Below are positions 45,629-58,000 of a stretch of 64,000 nt of DNA, piece by piece. Location: positions 32,555,300 through 32,619,299 of the forward strand of contig CM028332.1 of the NCBI GenBank assembly GCA_016647705.1, read 5' to 3'. The stretch's first letter is position 1, and every line of letters begins with the position of its first letter. The notes beneath the pieces are model-generated. The model was not told the origin of the DNA. It saw only the letters and a program-made list of their open reading frames with translations, and did no database searches. The stretch is from Eucommia ulmoides. Lineage: Eukaryota > Streptophyta > Magnoliopsida > Garryales > Eucommiaceae. Position numbers and translations under genes: made by a program.

Positions 45629-48029
45629 TTATGTACCGCAAGGCCTCCGACGGACGTTTCTCCACCCTCGTCGTTGTGCAATAGGAGGTTCCTCAGCCTC
45701 CTTATGAACTTGTGTAACTTGTCCGAAGTTTGTGAACGCCTGATGCATACTCCCCGGGATGGCATCGACGTCGTCTTCGAACCACGGCACAGACGACACT
45801 TGTCTTTGCAATCTTGTGGGTTCGACAAATGCCACCGGAGAAATGACGCCTGAAGTTGAAATAAATTCATCCATCTCCGAAGTGACGAATGACGATGACG
45901 GGTGTGTACCTAGCTGCGATGCGTAATGTGAATAAGGGTCATGCATCTGGTACACGTTGGATGGCCCAGCATCGTCACCCATGCCGTACGAACTAGATGA
46001 TTCGGCATGAATGCCCATGCCGTACGTACTAGATGATCCGGCATAAGCGCCCATGCCGTACGATGTAGAAGGTTCGACATCGCCCACACTACCTAGACGA
46101 TAGGCATCAGAAGTCCATGGCTGAGGAGAAGGCTGATGAGCAGCTTGAGGAGATGAAGGAACGTCAGCTGCCACATGGCGCGGTACTCCTCGGTGCATCC
46201 TCCCAATGGTGCCATCATTGATGGCATGAGCCAACGCGATACCTGATTCCGCAGTACCCAACCGCAGAGTTAGATCACTCAAGCGTATCAGGTTCGATAC
46301 CTCCGTATCCTACGAAACACATAAATTGGTTTAATTAATACATGAATAATAACAACATAATCAAACTCATCTAACTAAATAGATGGTACAGTCAATGTGA
46401 TCATACATCTAATCCCAATCGTCCTCCTATTGGTAGATACCCAAATTGAGGTTGGTACACCGGGTTGACCAAAAATCTTCGTGTGATTCGCCAATACCAG
46501 TCTATGTATTCTTGGTCAACCCCTATCCCTTGCTCGAAGTTGCCGACATCTGGTGCTTGTCGATTATTCCACGCAACTATATGTGCATGGTGATGGTCAG
46601 CCCAGTTTGCACGGAAGTATCCTCGCCGAGTAATTTTGTGCAAGTTCCTGTCCCACATTACCGGTTCAGGAACCTCTTGGCGATAACCAAACTATCGTAG
46701 CACGCGCAGGGGATACGTGTACTCGACAATCTCATAGCAAATTAGGGGCAACTTTGCCATCCAAATATCTTCTCCATCTTTAGTATATGGAGTCAAAGTC
46801 GGCAAGGTATAGGGCATTCAAATGACCTGTAAAATAAAATATAAACAAACAAATAAAAAAATTAAAATTTCGATATAAGTAAATAAATAACCTCGTCATT
46901 CTTCAAGCGATCTAACTGATCGCGATACACCACCAAAATATGCATCGGCAAATTATCCAAATTAAATTGAAGAGTCCACCTGTACACCAAAAATATAAAT
47001 CATAAGTTTAATATCTATAAATAAATATCTATTACATGGTAAATGAAATTAAAAAGAAAATACTAATTACTTACCAAGAACCCCTCGGAGCAGCTGGGAA
47101 CTTCAAGTCATCGCCGTAGTCGAGCTCTCCGAATGATATATTATAGTCAGGGAGAGGGACAACTTCAGGCCGAAGCCTTGGAAATCGCTCCCAAGCCCAA
47201 CACTCCAACAAAAATAGGCACCCGGCAATGTGTTTCGTGTTGGGCTTCGTCGCCTTACAGAGCTCGCGGTAGAGGATCGCTAGGGTCGCACTGCCCCAGC
47301 TATACTTGACGAAAGGTGTCAAGTCACGTAGCAGTAGGAGGTAGGCTAACTTAACTCTGTTGTGTGATTTATCAGAAAACAACATCTCACCAAGCATAAG
47401 CAAGCAATATGCACGTGCGTAGCAATGCATAACCTCCTCGTCGGCCTCGTCAGGAACTATAGCAAAGGTATCCCGTAACCACTTGAGCGTCAAAGACCCA
47501 TTCCTAATCTTATCCACTGGTGGTTGTACTCCGAGTAGCTTGCCGCAGAGTCTCTGCCAGACGGTATCCTCATGCGAGTCATCATTCTGGATAACTGGCA
47601 ACCCATGCACGGGTAACCCCAATAAGACGGTCACATCCTGCAATGTGACAGTCATCTCCCCGACAGGTAGATGGAAAGTGTGCGTCTCCGGACGCCATCT
47701 CTCTACCGACGCGGTTATAAGGGCCTTATCTAACCGCTTCGGCCACAACCTAAATGGGCCGTACAAACCGACTGATTCTATTAACTGTATAACTCTAGGG
47801 GGGAAATTTTCTCTCCATTCCCCTATATCGTGTCCAACACAGTCAAAAGTATTGATATCCTGAAACATTTAATGAGACGGAATAAATAGCATTAAAAAAT
47901 TAAAAAACTAAAATAAAAAAAAAAAACAAATGCAATAACCTAAATGTTTACCTGCGCTAACCAAACTAGTTCGGACCTGTGCTGCCCCTGTTGGTGTAGA
48001 AATGAAGTATCTTCAGACCCAGGATGCAT
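45629..48029 (-). pseudogene. PMD (plant mobile domain, MAIN-like) gene, five exons, two premature stops
   Basis: Minus strand, ATG 48029 (MHPGSEDTSFLHQQGQHRSE). Exons: 48029-47952, 47859-47075, 46979-46892, 46826-46407 and 46309-45629; all introns are GT...AG and phases agree, for 683 residues. The PMD fold runs through exons 2-4: FRLWPKRLDKALITASVERW, ETHTFHLPVGEMTVTLQDV, LLGLPVHGLPV, LLLRDLTPFVKYSWGSATLA. The last exon has four imperfect repeats around YGMG..A..S. PMD proteins of the MAIN/MAIL family act in gene silencing and meristem upkeep in Arabidopsis, and PMD genes also occur in transposons. Exon 4 has TGA at 46820-46818 (Trp expected) and TAG at 46694-46692 (Gln expected); otherwise the gene is whole. 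Confidence 0.88.
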
Positions 48030-48064
48030 AGCTGAAATTTTTTCCCACAACACTCGTGGTAAAT

Positions 48065-50030
48065 TTGTTAGTACGAAATTAAAATTTAATCATATTTATA
48101 AACAAAATATAATTTTTAATTTAACAACTAAATTAACAAATAAAACAAAATAATAGGTATTTTAATTTTATATTTTTCTAAATATCAAAATTTAAGGGGC
48201 CAAAGTGTATATTTTTAATTAAATAGCTAAATTAGAAAATTAAACTAACTAAAAATGTAATATGTTGATTTATATATTCCTACACATGTGAAAGGGGCAA
48301 AAGTGTAATTTTTAATTTAACAACTAAATTAACAAATTAAACAAATAATAGGTATTTTAATTTTATATTTTTCTAATTGTCAAATTTTCAGGGGTCAAAT
48401 TGTATATTTTTAATTAAATAGCTAAATTAGAAAATTAAACTAACTAAAAATATAATATGTTGATTTATATTTTCCTACACATGTGAAAGGGGCGACAGTG
48501 TAATTTTTAATTTAACAACTAAATTAACAAATTAAACAAAATAATAGGTATTTTAATTTTATATTTTTCTAATTATCAAATTTTCAGGGGCCAAAGTGTA
48601 TATTTTTAATTAAATAGCTAAATTAGAAAATTAAACTAACTAAAAATGTAATATGTTGATTTATATTTTTCTACACATGCGAAAGGGGTAAAATTATAAT
48701 TTTTAATTTAACAACTAAATTAACAAATTAAACAAAATAATAGGTATTTTAATTTTATATTTTTCTAATTATCAAATTTTCAGGGGCCAAAGTGTATAGT
48801 TTTAATTAAATAGCTAAATTAGAAAATTAAACTAACTAAAAATGTAATATGTTGATTTATATTTTCCTACACATGTGAAAGGGGCGAAAGTGTAATTTTT
48901 AATTTAACAACTAAATTAACAAATTAAACAAATAATAGGTATTTTAATTTTATATTTTTCTAATTATCAAATTTTTAAGGGCCAAAGTGTATATTTTTAA
49001 TTAAATAGCTAAATTAGAAAATTAAACTAACTAAAAATGTAATATGTTGATTTATATTTTTCTACACATGTGAAAGGGGCAAAAGTGTAATTTTTAATTT
49101 AACAACTAAATTAACAAATTAAACAAAATAATAGGTATTTTAACTTTATATTTTTCTAATTATCAAATTTTCACGGGTCAAAGTGTATATTTTTAATTAA
49201 ATAGCTAAATTAGAAAATTAAACTAACTAAAAATGTAATATGTTGATTTATATTTTCCTACACATGTGAAAGGGGCGAAAGTGTAATTTTTAATTTAACA
49301 ACTAAATTAACAAATAAAACAATTAATAGGTATTTTAATTTTATATTTTTCTAATTATCAAAATTTCAGGGGCCAAAGTGTATTTTTAATTAAATAGCTA
49401 AATTAGAAAATTAAACTAACTAAAAATGTAATATGTTGATTTATATTTTCCTATACATGGGGCGAAAGTGTAATTTTTAATTTAACAACTAAATTAACAA
49501 ATTAAATAAATACATTTTAAATTAAATAACAAAATTCAAAAATGAAACTAACTAACAATTTATTTTAAAACAATAGGTTGAAAAAATTTCAGGGGCCAAA
49601 GTGTATAGTTTTCTACACATGTGAAAGGAGACAAAGTGTAATTTTTAATTTAACAACTAAATTAACAAATTAAACTAATCAACTAATTAAACAACTAAAC
49701 CAACAAATTAAATTAACAAAACAAACAAACAAACTAATAATTTATTTTAAAATAATATATTAAAAATTTATATTTTTCTAATTGTTAAACTTTTAGGGGT
49801 CAAAGTGCATATTTTTTTAATTAAACAGCTAGAGTAAAAAATTAAACTAACTAACTAACATTTTTGTTTAAATAATATATTATTTTATATTTTCTTAAAT
49901 ATGTGAAAATGGCCAAAGTATAATTTTTAATTCAACAATTAAATTAACAAATTAAACTCACCAACTAACTAACAAATAAATGTAAAAAATATACTAATTA
50001 AATTAACAAATAAATTAAAAAAAGTTAAAA
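48065..50030. repeat. Right satellite array, inverted relative to the left one
   Basis: About ten units of roughly 195 bp carry the reverse of the left unit (GGGGCCAAAGTGTATATTTT, ATGTAATATGTTGATTTATA, TCCTACACATGTGAAAGGGG). It is half as long as the left array, so the arms have changed copy number separately. Confidence 0.93.
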
Positions 50031-50175
50031 ATATACTAACATGTGAATAGAGGAGTAGAAGTCTGAATAGAAGAAGCGTAACTAGAAGAGAAAATATCAA
50101 AATGAAGAACAAATGAGAGAATGAGCAAATGAAGAAATGTGAATTTTAATGAAATCAGGCAAATGATATTTATAG
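50020..50175 (-). promoter_or_regulatory. Right-arm promoter and leader exon for the PMD gene
   Basis: Reversed, it has CCTATAAATATC (about 50178-50167), the same leader as the left arm, and CTATTCACATGTTAGTAT with a 5' splice site near 50043. The next 3' splice site is TTTCAG at about 48032, two bases before the PMD ATG. The leader intron would be about 2 kb and contain the right satellite array. Confidence 0.6.
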
Positions 50176-50650
50176 GCGAAGTTGTGCACATATCCCGGGT
50201 TTTCAAATTTTCAAATTAAAGTTGATCTATAGCCTAAAAGCCTAGAAGGCTAAGCAAAAGAAGGCAGCCTTTTAGGCTGCCTTCTTTTGCAGCTTTGGCC
50301 GGTCAAACGACCGGCCAAAGCAGACGACGACCAGCCGTGCTAACGGCTAGTCGCCGTCTAAGTGATCCCGCCCTTCACAAGGGCAGGATCACATTTAAAT
50401 AAAAAAAAAAATTCGATTGATCCCGCCCTTCACAAGGGCGGGATCAAATAAAAAAAAATTGCTGATCCCGCCCTTGTGAAGGGCGGGATCAAATTAAATT
50501 ATTATTTTTTTATCCCGCCGTTCACAAGGGCGGGATCAAAAAAAAAATCCGATCCCACCCTTGTGAAGGGCGAAATGCATTGATGTGGTAATTAAATTAA
50601 AAGGTAAATTGTTTCAGTAAAATTTTTTTTTTTTTAATATTTAATAGGTA
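50040..50650 (-). repeat. Right terminal inverted repeat, unique part, with hairpins
   Basis: It mirrors the left arm. Hairpins lie at 50254-50290, 50292-50321, 50323-50358, 50363-50391, 50418-50446, 50463-50491 and 50512-50538. The GGTCAAACGACC version at 50292-50321 is more perfect than its left partner; the 50323-50358 one has a mismatch (GACGACGACC against GACGGCGACC). Confidence 0.93.
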
Positions 50651-51629
50651 AACAACTCTCAAATTTATAGTGAAATAGTCAACAAATTTAAGGGGCCAAA
50701 AAATGTCAAAAAATCAACAATCAACATCACCTTTCCCTAGCCCTTCCCCCTCCTCTGTCGTTCGCATTCTGGATCATCAGTTTATTTATTTGTATCTCTT
50801 TCTTTTTTTCTTTTTTCCATCTCTTCTAAAATCCTATTTTCCTCTCCTCTTCAAAAATTCTCTCTTATATATTTTTTTATTTTCCTCCCAAATTAGTCAC
50901 ACCCCACCCCGTGCCCCCACCACCCGAAACCGGGCATAATATCGGCATGACACTTCTTAACCAATCAACTAGACACATACAAATATATATTTAGACACAC
51001 ATATCCTGCTATCAATATTTTTTTCCCTTCCACAATATGTATTTACACATTTCTAAAAATATGAGAATACACCCGTCCCAAATATGTACAAAAAAATCAC
51101 AAAATTGAACCATCCACGGTTCACCTCTGACCGGCCCACTCCCAAAATGACACTTTCTCTAGACTCTACCTAGTGTCAGTAGTGGACCCACTCCTAGTTG
51201 CGGCACCTGAAACCAAATATTTTATCGGAGTACCGTCTTCATAATAAAAATATTTTTATAAATCAAATATAAGTATTAAACACCATGTTTCAAGAAATAT
51301 ATCATATATCGCATACCATGCTGGAAATCTAGTTCCATTGCCACCAATGTAATGAAATAATATATTTAAAACATCCAATCTAACATTTTATGTCAACCAA
51401 TGCAATAATATATTTACGTCAATCCATTTAAAATAATATATTTAAGCTAATCAATCCAGGCAATTGATCGTATAATAAAATACCGCACACCACTTTCCTA
51501 GCCATAGAATCATTTTTACCTCACAATCAGAGTTACGACAGTACCATAACCTGTATAGCTGTATCATCTAAAGTGACTATCAGTGTTAGGGCCATTTATT
51601 ATCCCCAATGGTAGGGGTACTACCCATAG

Positions 51630-51890
51630 GATTTGCACTCCTGACGGGTCAATCAACCACCTGCCGGACTAATCCTCCAGACATGTCATAATAATCAACC
51701 ACATGTTGGACTACTCTCCTGACAGGTCATAATAATCAACCAGTTGTAGGACTATCCTCTTGACAGGTCATAATAATCAGCCACCTATATGACTAACACT
51801 CCTGACAGGTCAATAACATAATCAACCACTTGCAGGACATGCCTTCCTAACAGGTCAAAACTATCCCACAAGATATGCCCTCCTGACGAG
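51630..51890. repeat. Tandem repeat, about six copies of a 42-52-bp unit, in the LTR-like part
   Basis: Units carry CTCCTGACAGGTCATAATAA and TCAACCACCTGCAGGACTA with variation, at about 51640, 51685, 51730, 51775, 51820 and 51865. Confidence 0.85.
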
Positions 51891-52868
51891 ATTAAAGCGA
51901 TAGTATAGTCAGATAAAAATTACTTTCCACATTTAAAACTTACTTGATTCTCATAAGTCACACAATCGTCAATTTTAATAAACACATTTTTTTTTCCACA
52001 ATTTATACGAAAATAAAATTTGTAAATTTATATAGAAGACAGTACATTCATTTCGATTTTCGCATTGCAAAAAATATCAGCGTCGGAAACTACCGGGACG
52101 CTGGCGCCAGTGAACCAAACAACGATAGGCTTAAATTAACATTTTATTTAAAATAACCTAATATGCAATGTGTGACCCTAAAATGTACAATTTTCCATTC
52201 TCCAAATTTAATTATACAAAATTATTATTTTCCCCATTTCCTTACGTTAATATTTATTATACCAATTTATTAATATTAACGGTTACAAACATTATTATCA
52301 CGGTTGAGAAAATTTTGATGCTAATAATTTTAATTTAAGGAAAATAATAATCAATTAAAATTTTATATGTTTCGGATCGCCCGCCGCCGGGCAAAAAGTT
52401 GGATTTTGGATTTATTTGATTTTTCTCTTCTTTTTTTTTTTTGTTTTTTTTTTTTTTTTTTTGTTTTTTCCCTTTTCTTCTTTCTTCTTTCTTTTTTGTT
52501 TTCTTTTCTATTTTGCTGTTTTCTAGTTCAGCCCGACCGCTGACTGACACCACTCACCGCTAGCGATTAGAACACACACATCATCACAGCCAACCGACGA
52601 CCGATAGCCGACCACCCACACGCCTGTCAAACTGAAACGATCACACATGCACACACCCACACATCGACATCGACGACCCAACAGTAGCCCCTTCCCACGT
52701 CGGACGAACAACGACGATCCCACACTACCGGAGCAACACCACCACACTAACCGACAGCAACCCACGATGAAATAGTTACGATCACACCATTAGCACCCTA
52801 CACCATCGACAACGAATAGGACATCACATCGTCGGCACTACCAACGATCGACAATCAACCGAACCCGC

Positions 52869-53066
52869 TCACACGCACGAAACACGACGATAATAACCCG
52901 CCAAACCCAAGAAGTTTCGAACTTCGGTCACACTTTTCGGCCTTTCCCATTGAACAACGGTTTCAAATTTCTTTGAATCCACCTGAATACCATCTCTCGA
53001 TATAACATGTCCCAAGAATACAACTTGGTCCAACCAAAACTCACATTTACTAAATTTGGCATACAA
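52869..53066 (-). pseudogene. Gypsy reverse transcriptase C-terminal fragment
   Basis: The frame of 65 residues holds [27 protein letters not shown] and [16 protein letters not shown], the end of the RT domain before RNase H in Tekay/Del-type chromoviruses. It is cut just after YYRR. Upstream it is joined to integrase C-terminal sequence at about 53080. Confidence 0.85.
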
Positions 53067-53239
53067 CTGCTTCTCTCGCTACTTCTGTAACACCTGATCT
53101 TTACGATTTAAAATCTGGACTGGTTCTTCAACGTATGTCAAATCATCTTCCAATTCGATTGGTTTAAAAGTCAACACATGCGAAGGATCTGGCTCATATT
53201 TCCTAAGCATCGACACGTGGAAAACGTCGTGTAACTTGA

Positions 53240-53410
53240 AAAACTTTTTATTTTTCATCCTACTTTCTATTTTCTCTCATTTTTCTTGGTTAGAAAATAA
53301 GGTTATTTTTATTTTATTTTCCATCACTTTTTCTTTTTCATTTTTCCATCCATCATTTTTTCTACCCAGCCAAACATACCGTAACGGCATGTTTGGTTGG
53401 ATGGAATCAG
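53240..53410. repeat. Two MITE-like ends in head-to-head contact
   Basis: CCAGCCAAACATACCGTAAC, directly followed by GGCATGTTTGGTTGG, is an imperfect palindrome at about 53367-53401. Text of this type (TGTTTGGTTGG) is common at ends of plant MITEs. Only one end of each can be seen. Confidence 0.4.
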
Positions 53411-54099
53411 GGGTGGAATGGAATTGCATTCCGCCCTCGATTCCTATTCTATTATTTGGTTCTCCAATGGAATCACTTTTGTGATTCCATTGGAATGAAA
53501 TAGGGTGGAATGAGATTCCATTTGAGATAGGGTGGAATGAGATTCTAACCCAATAAAATCAAGGGAATTTTAATATGGGCCCCAAGGCCCACTAATATAT
53601 TATACATATACCCATCCATGTATTGTATTTAACATAAAACCCATATTGATTCCGTGCAGTGTACTCGTGGGAAGAAGCGCCTGAGAGGTGATGCTATATG
53701 GTAAGTGTTCTTTCTCAAAATTCCATATTCGAACCTTCCATCCTCTAATCCATGCTCAGAATCTTGATATAGAAAGTGGATCTTCACCTTCTTTTCCCAA
53801 TAAATCGCAATCCCCAAATTTGTAACCGGTCGTTCGCTGCTTGTCTGCAGTAATCAGGGCGCCGATGTTATTCAACCTTCTCCGCCTACCGTAGCCGTCG
53901 CCGTCACCCGCTTTAGTCGTCGCCGTCGCCGCAAACCTGCTGTAGTCGTTGTCGTCGCCGCAAACGTCGCCTACACGTTGGTAGAACATCGGCGTCGCAA
54001 CAGTAGCTCGATCTCGCCTCACCGTCGCCGTTCAAATCCAGCCGCCGTCGCCGTCGGTTTGAGGCCGTCGGTTTCCATTTCTATAAGTTTCATATCAAT

Positions 54100-55073
54100 T
54101 AAAGTTGTTTGATTTTCTAGGGTTTGGGTAAGGCGAACAATGAGCAGTCCACTGATGGCTTGTGGTTGAGATGATGAATGCACAGTAAGAATCATATATT
54201 ATTTGTTGTGTTCTTGATTTTGGATTGTGTAAGAATTTTAATGCACAGCAAAAATCCATCTCCCCCTTGCATTGTTCATATTTTGGCCATCTCAACACCA
54301 AAATTCGGATTCCTGCTTGCTTGTTGATTGGAGTTTAATTCAAAATTAGGGTTAGGAATTTGGAGAAATCAGAATCGGAATTTTGGTGTGTTGAGATGGT
54401 GAATGCACATTAATAATCATATATTGGTTGTTGATATTTTGGGTGTTGTTGCGTGAGTTATTGAAATATTTATTGTTCGGGTTGTTAAATTGTTGATGTG
54501 TAGCAAGATTACGTATATGCAGTTGTGTTCTTGAATTTCGCTTTTGGTTGCATCACAAATAGAGATGGCCATTGTTCTTGTTATCAATTTATGTTTGAAT
54601 AGTTAATGTGTAGCCACTAATGTTGACGTATTTTACTGTGTAGCAAAAATCACGAATTAAAAGACTTGTTTTGGATTGACAATTTGTTACGTTTCAATGT
54701 AAATGTGGGATTTCTATCGAATTGTTGTTGTGGTGTAATATTCGATATTTAATTAGTGTATATCAAAAAAAATATGTTCGATTTATATAAATTATTAATG
54801 TGTATCAAAAAACATAAAGTGAAGACTTGTTTTAGATACACAACTTGAGACTGTTTCGCTGTTGGTTTGTGGTGTTGATAAAGAGTTATTGTGGTGTAAA
54901 AATTAATGTGTATTTAATGTGTATCAAAAATTGATGTTTGGTTAATAGAGTTTGAAATTGTGAAGCAAAATTCAACAATTAAATATATGTTTTTGAATTA
55001 TACCGTTCGACCTCTACATTGTTAATGTTTGGATGTCGATTTTTTGTCCGACACCGGAATTGTTTCTCAGGTA
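54100..55073. other. Presumed 5' region of the Ulp1-type gene
   Basis: AT-rich DNA with several ATGCACAGTAAGAATCATATA-like phrases (54180, 54405) and repeated AATGTGTA(G/T)C words. No coding frame is convincing. It probably holds promoter, leader and leader introns, but no TATA box could be fixed. Confidence 0.4.
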
Positions 55074-58000
55074 ATGGCAGGTGCATCCGAAAGCAATCCA
55101 ATAACCCATAATCAAGCTAGGGGTAAACAGTTTCGATGTAATTTGCGTAGCTTTTGTGATTTAATGGGAAAAAACCGAAGGAAGTTTCGTCCCTGCCATA
55201 TTGATGTGATGTCGTCCACTCCGCTTTGGACTTTCTTTAAGGCATTCGTTGACGGTAATATTGTGGTCCAACAATGCACCAAAAGTGACCAAGACATCTT
55301 TGCGCTGTTGAAGTATTATAATCGGTAAAAATTGTTACTTTTCATATTGAAACAATTAAATTGCAATGATATTTACTGGTTTACTATAATTTTCTGAACA
55401 TTTTTTTATTGTTTTGCGTATTGAGCAGGGGTAAGAAAGCTTTTGTGTTTGGTGGAAAGAGTATTTCTTTGAGTGCGAGAGATATATCATTATTCTTTGG
55501 AATAAAAAATGGGACCAAAGTAGTTGAACATACGTATGCGAAGAAGATTATGAGTCCGTTTGTTCAACGACGTTTTGTTGGAGTGGACCAAGTCTCAACG
55601 AGAGTGATATTACAGACGATTGACACGATTATTGATCAGAACGATCACGATGACGTTGAGGATGTCGTAAGGTTGATGTGTTTGTACGCTTTTGTGACTT
55701 GCTTTTTTGCAACTACTGGTACAAATATCGGATGGTCGTTTATTCAAATGGTAGAGGACTTGCATGCAATGTCTGAATACGCATGGGCTGATGCTATTGC
55801 GAAGGGGGTAAATGATTCTATCCTTAATAACATTGACAAACCTTATGCGATTCGTGGCTGCATCATCGCTATATTGGTAAGTTTTTTATAAGTGCAATGA
55901 CAAATGTTGTATATATTCTTGTTTGTTGATTTAATAATTTTTTCTAATTTCTATATGTTATTACTCTTAGTATATGTTTTACGAGCGTTCAACCTTGTTA
56001 GATCCAGACTACAATCACCAAGCTATGCCAGTTGGCGGTGATGTCAGTTGGATCGGCATTCCTCGATTCACCCGTTGGAATTTGTCTTCTTTAAAGAACG
56101 TGTTGCATGGGGGTGAATGATCTCAATGAAAATCAGGTTAGTGCCAATAGTATCTTTGAAATATTATATGTATGTCATTAAATGGCTGGTTGTATAATAT
56201 ATAAGAATTTTACTGCATAGCAAAAGTTACTTGTATTGTGTCATTTATAAGAATGTTACTGCATATTGACTATTAATGGTATTCCACCATGCGCCAGATC
56301 CTATTTTTAGGGGGTGTTTATATGACTGAATAACAATGATTTTGTTAACCCCCTCTTTTCAAAATTGAACTTTCATTACCAAATCTAAAAAACAAAACCA
56401 GAACAATAAGATAAAAGCTGGAAAAACAAGAGCAAATAATGGTTGGTTATTATTTGTATCATGAATATTGTAAAAAATGTTACTGCATTGAAAAACTAGA
56501 GAACCATGTCATATGACAATGATGGAACTTGGCTACCTGTTGTTTCATCTGCTGCTATACATAATAGCCATAAATTTCAGTGACAGCAAATGAGCCCCAA
56601 ATCTACCGAAACCACAACCAATATCAAGTACAGACGGAACCTATAATTAAACAAGTCACCCATCCATCCAGTTGCAAAAAAGTAACTCTGCAATGGATGA
56701 CTTGGTATAATAAATAAGTCAGGCTCTTGAGAACTTTTTCACATTAAAATTTGATTTTTTAACAGTAAACGCTTAGAGGAATGCACAACAAAGTAGCTTG
56801 TAAATAAAAGGTTTTAACATTTTCAGTCCAAACTCCATATGGCTACCGTTAATTTAAGTTGCTTGTTAATTTACTCAAGCAATCAAATGTTTTATAACAT
56901 TGTTAATTTAGGTTGCGTGTTCTACCGTTTTCAGATAATCTCTAACGATCTGGTGCCATCATCTATGGAAGAGTTGTATGTATTCGGGGCCCAACCAACG
57001 GCAACATCAGCTGGCTTACCTCCCCCCGAGCAACAACCCCCGGACGAGCTCACTGAAATCAAGAAGCAATTGGAGTGTTTGTTGAATCAAAATAGTGAGT
57101 TGGTTGTGGAAAATGTCCATCTTCGCTCTGAGCTGAAAAGTCGTGACGAGTTGATAACATCGTTGATGAAACAGTTAGATGATTTGGCGGAACGGACGAC
57201 GATCATTGATGCGGAACAAATACGCGAAAAAAAATCCGTTGCCAATTTAGCTTCATCTCCAAGTATGAAACCTCTTGAACATGCCGAACTACAAACTTCT
57301 ATGGTAAGGGAGATTAAACGGCAAAAAAGAAAACCCGCAAGAAAGTCAGATTACGTGTATGAGAGGGTTAAAAAGCGAAATAAAAAGGAGTGTGTTCAGG
57401 TAGTGATTGATGTGGATGAGATCCCGTTGATACATCGCATGACTAGAAGGAAACCCGAAAAACTTCCAAACAAAAAAAGAAGCACGGTGGCCAAATTACT
57501 AGACGAAAGTGATTGGGATAAAATAAAATCCATACATGAAACGCATGATGATGCGTATGTATTCATTATATTTACGTCAAATCAATTTGTACTTTTTTCT
57601 TAAATTCCCTATTCACTTTATTGATTTAATTTTTTGCTCTTCAGTGACCTAGAATGGATTGGATTGGATGGCTTCCTTGGCGTCCGTTTTGGCGACATTA
57701 TCGATCTCCTAAAAGGAGAACAATTATCTAGTAGGGTAAGAAAATATACTGGATGTCATGTATTTTAATGAACACATAAACTTGATTTTTTTTGGCCTCG
57801 TTCTTTTGTAGGTGATAGATACGTTTGCCGAGATAATACACCATTGCCAAATTGAAATTTTTAATGGCAGTTCAAATGTTGATGCTCCCCATAGAGTGTT
57901 TGTTATGCCTAGTCTTTCTTGGGTAACTTCCTTTTTTCCACGGTGTTTGATTATGGTATATTTTGGTGCATTTGTATTTCTAGTCTCTTAATGCATATTA

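Larger units (their letters stand above)
36040..50700 (+). mobile_element. Foldback-like MULE of about 14.6 kb with transposase, accessory ORFs and PMD gene
   Basis: Bases 36.04-36.74 kb recur inverted at 50.02-50.65 kb: hairpin clusters, promoter and leader exon. Inside each lies a satellite array in opposite orientation (36.75-40.60 and 48.06-50.03 kb). Between the arrays are a MULE transposase gene (plus), two accessory ORFs (plus) and a PMD gene (minus). The outermost bases are uncertain: similarity of the arms continues to about GAATTGGTTATTTGATG on the left and GGCCCCTTAAATTTG (reversed) on the right, and I found no clear 9-bp target duplication. Long inverted arms made of tandem repeats are the hallmark of foldback elements; the transposase assigns it to the MULEs. 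Confidence 0.88.
50890..53235 (-). mobile_element. Rearranged chromovirus-type gypsy fragment
   Basis: On the minus strand, 53235-53085 encodes the integrase C-terminal part (KLHDVFHVSMLRKYEPDPSH), and 53075-52869 the reverse transcriptase end ([31 protein letters not shown]). In a complete element RT comes first, so the order is scrambled. Beyond 52869 comes LTR-like and leader-like DNA down to 50893, where the minus strand reads GGGGTGGGGTGTGAC, like the 3' end of Tekay/Del-type LTRs. The 5' end of that LTR is not clear. Confidence 0.7.

Noticed and set aside
53756..54022. Minus-strand frame of 88 codons in GC-rich triplet DNA
   Set aside because: Driven by GTCGCC triplets; no conserved motif, and a similar triplet-rich stretch occurs at 63260-63395.
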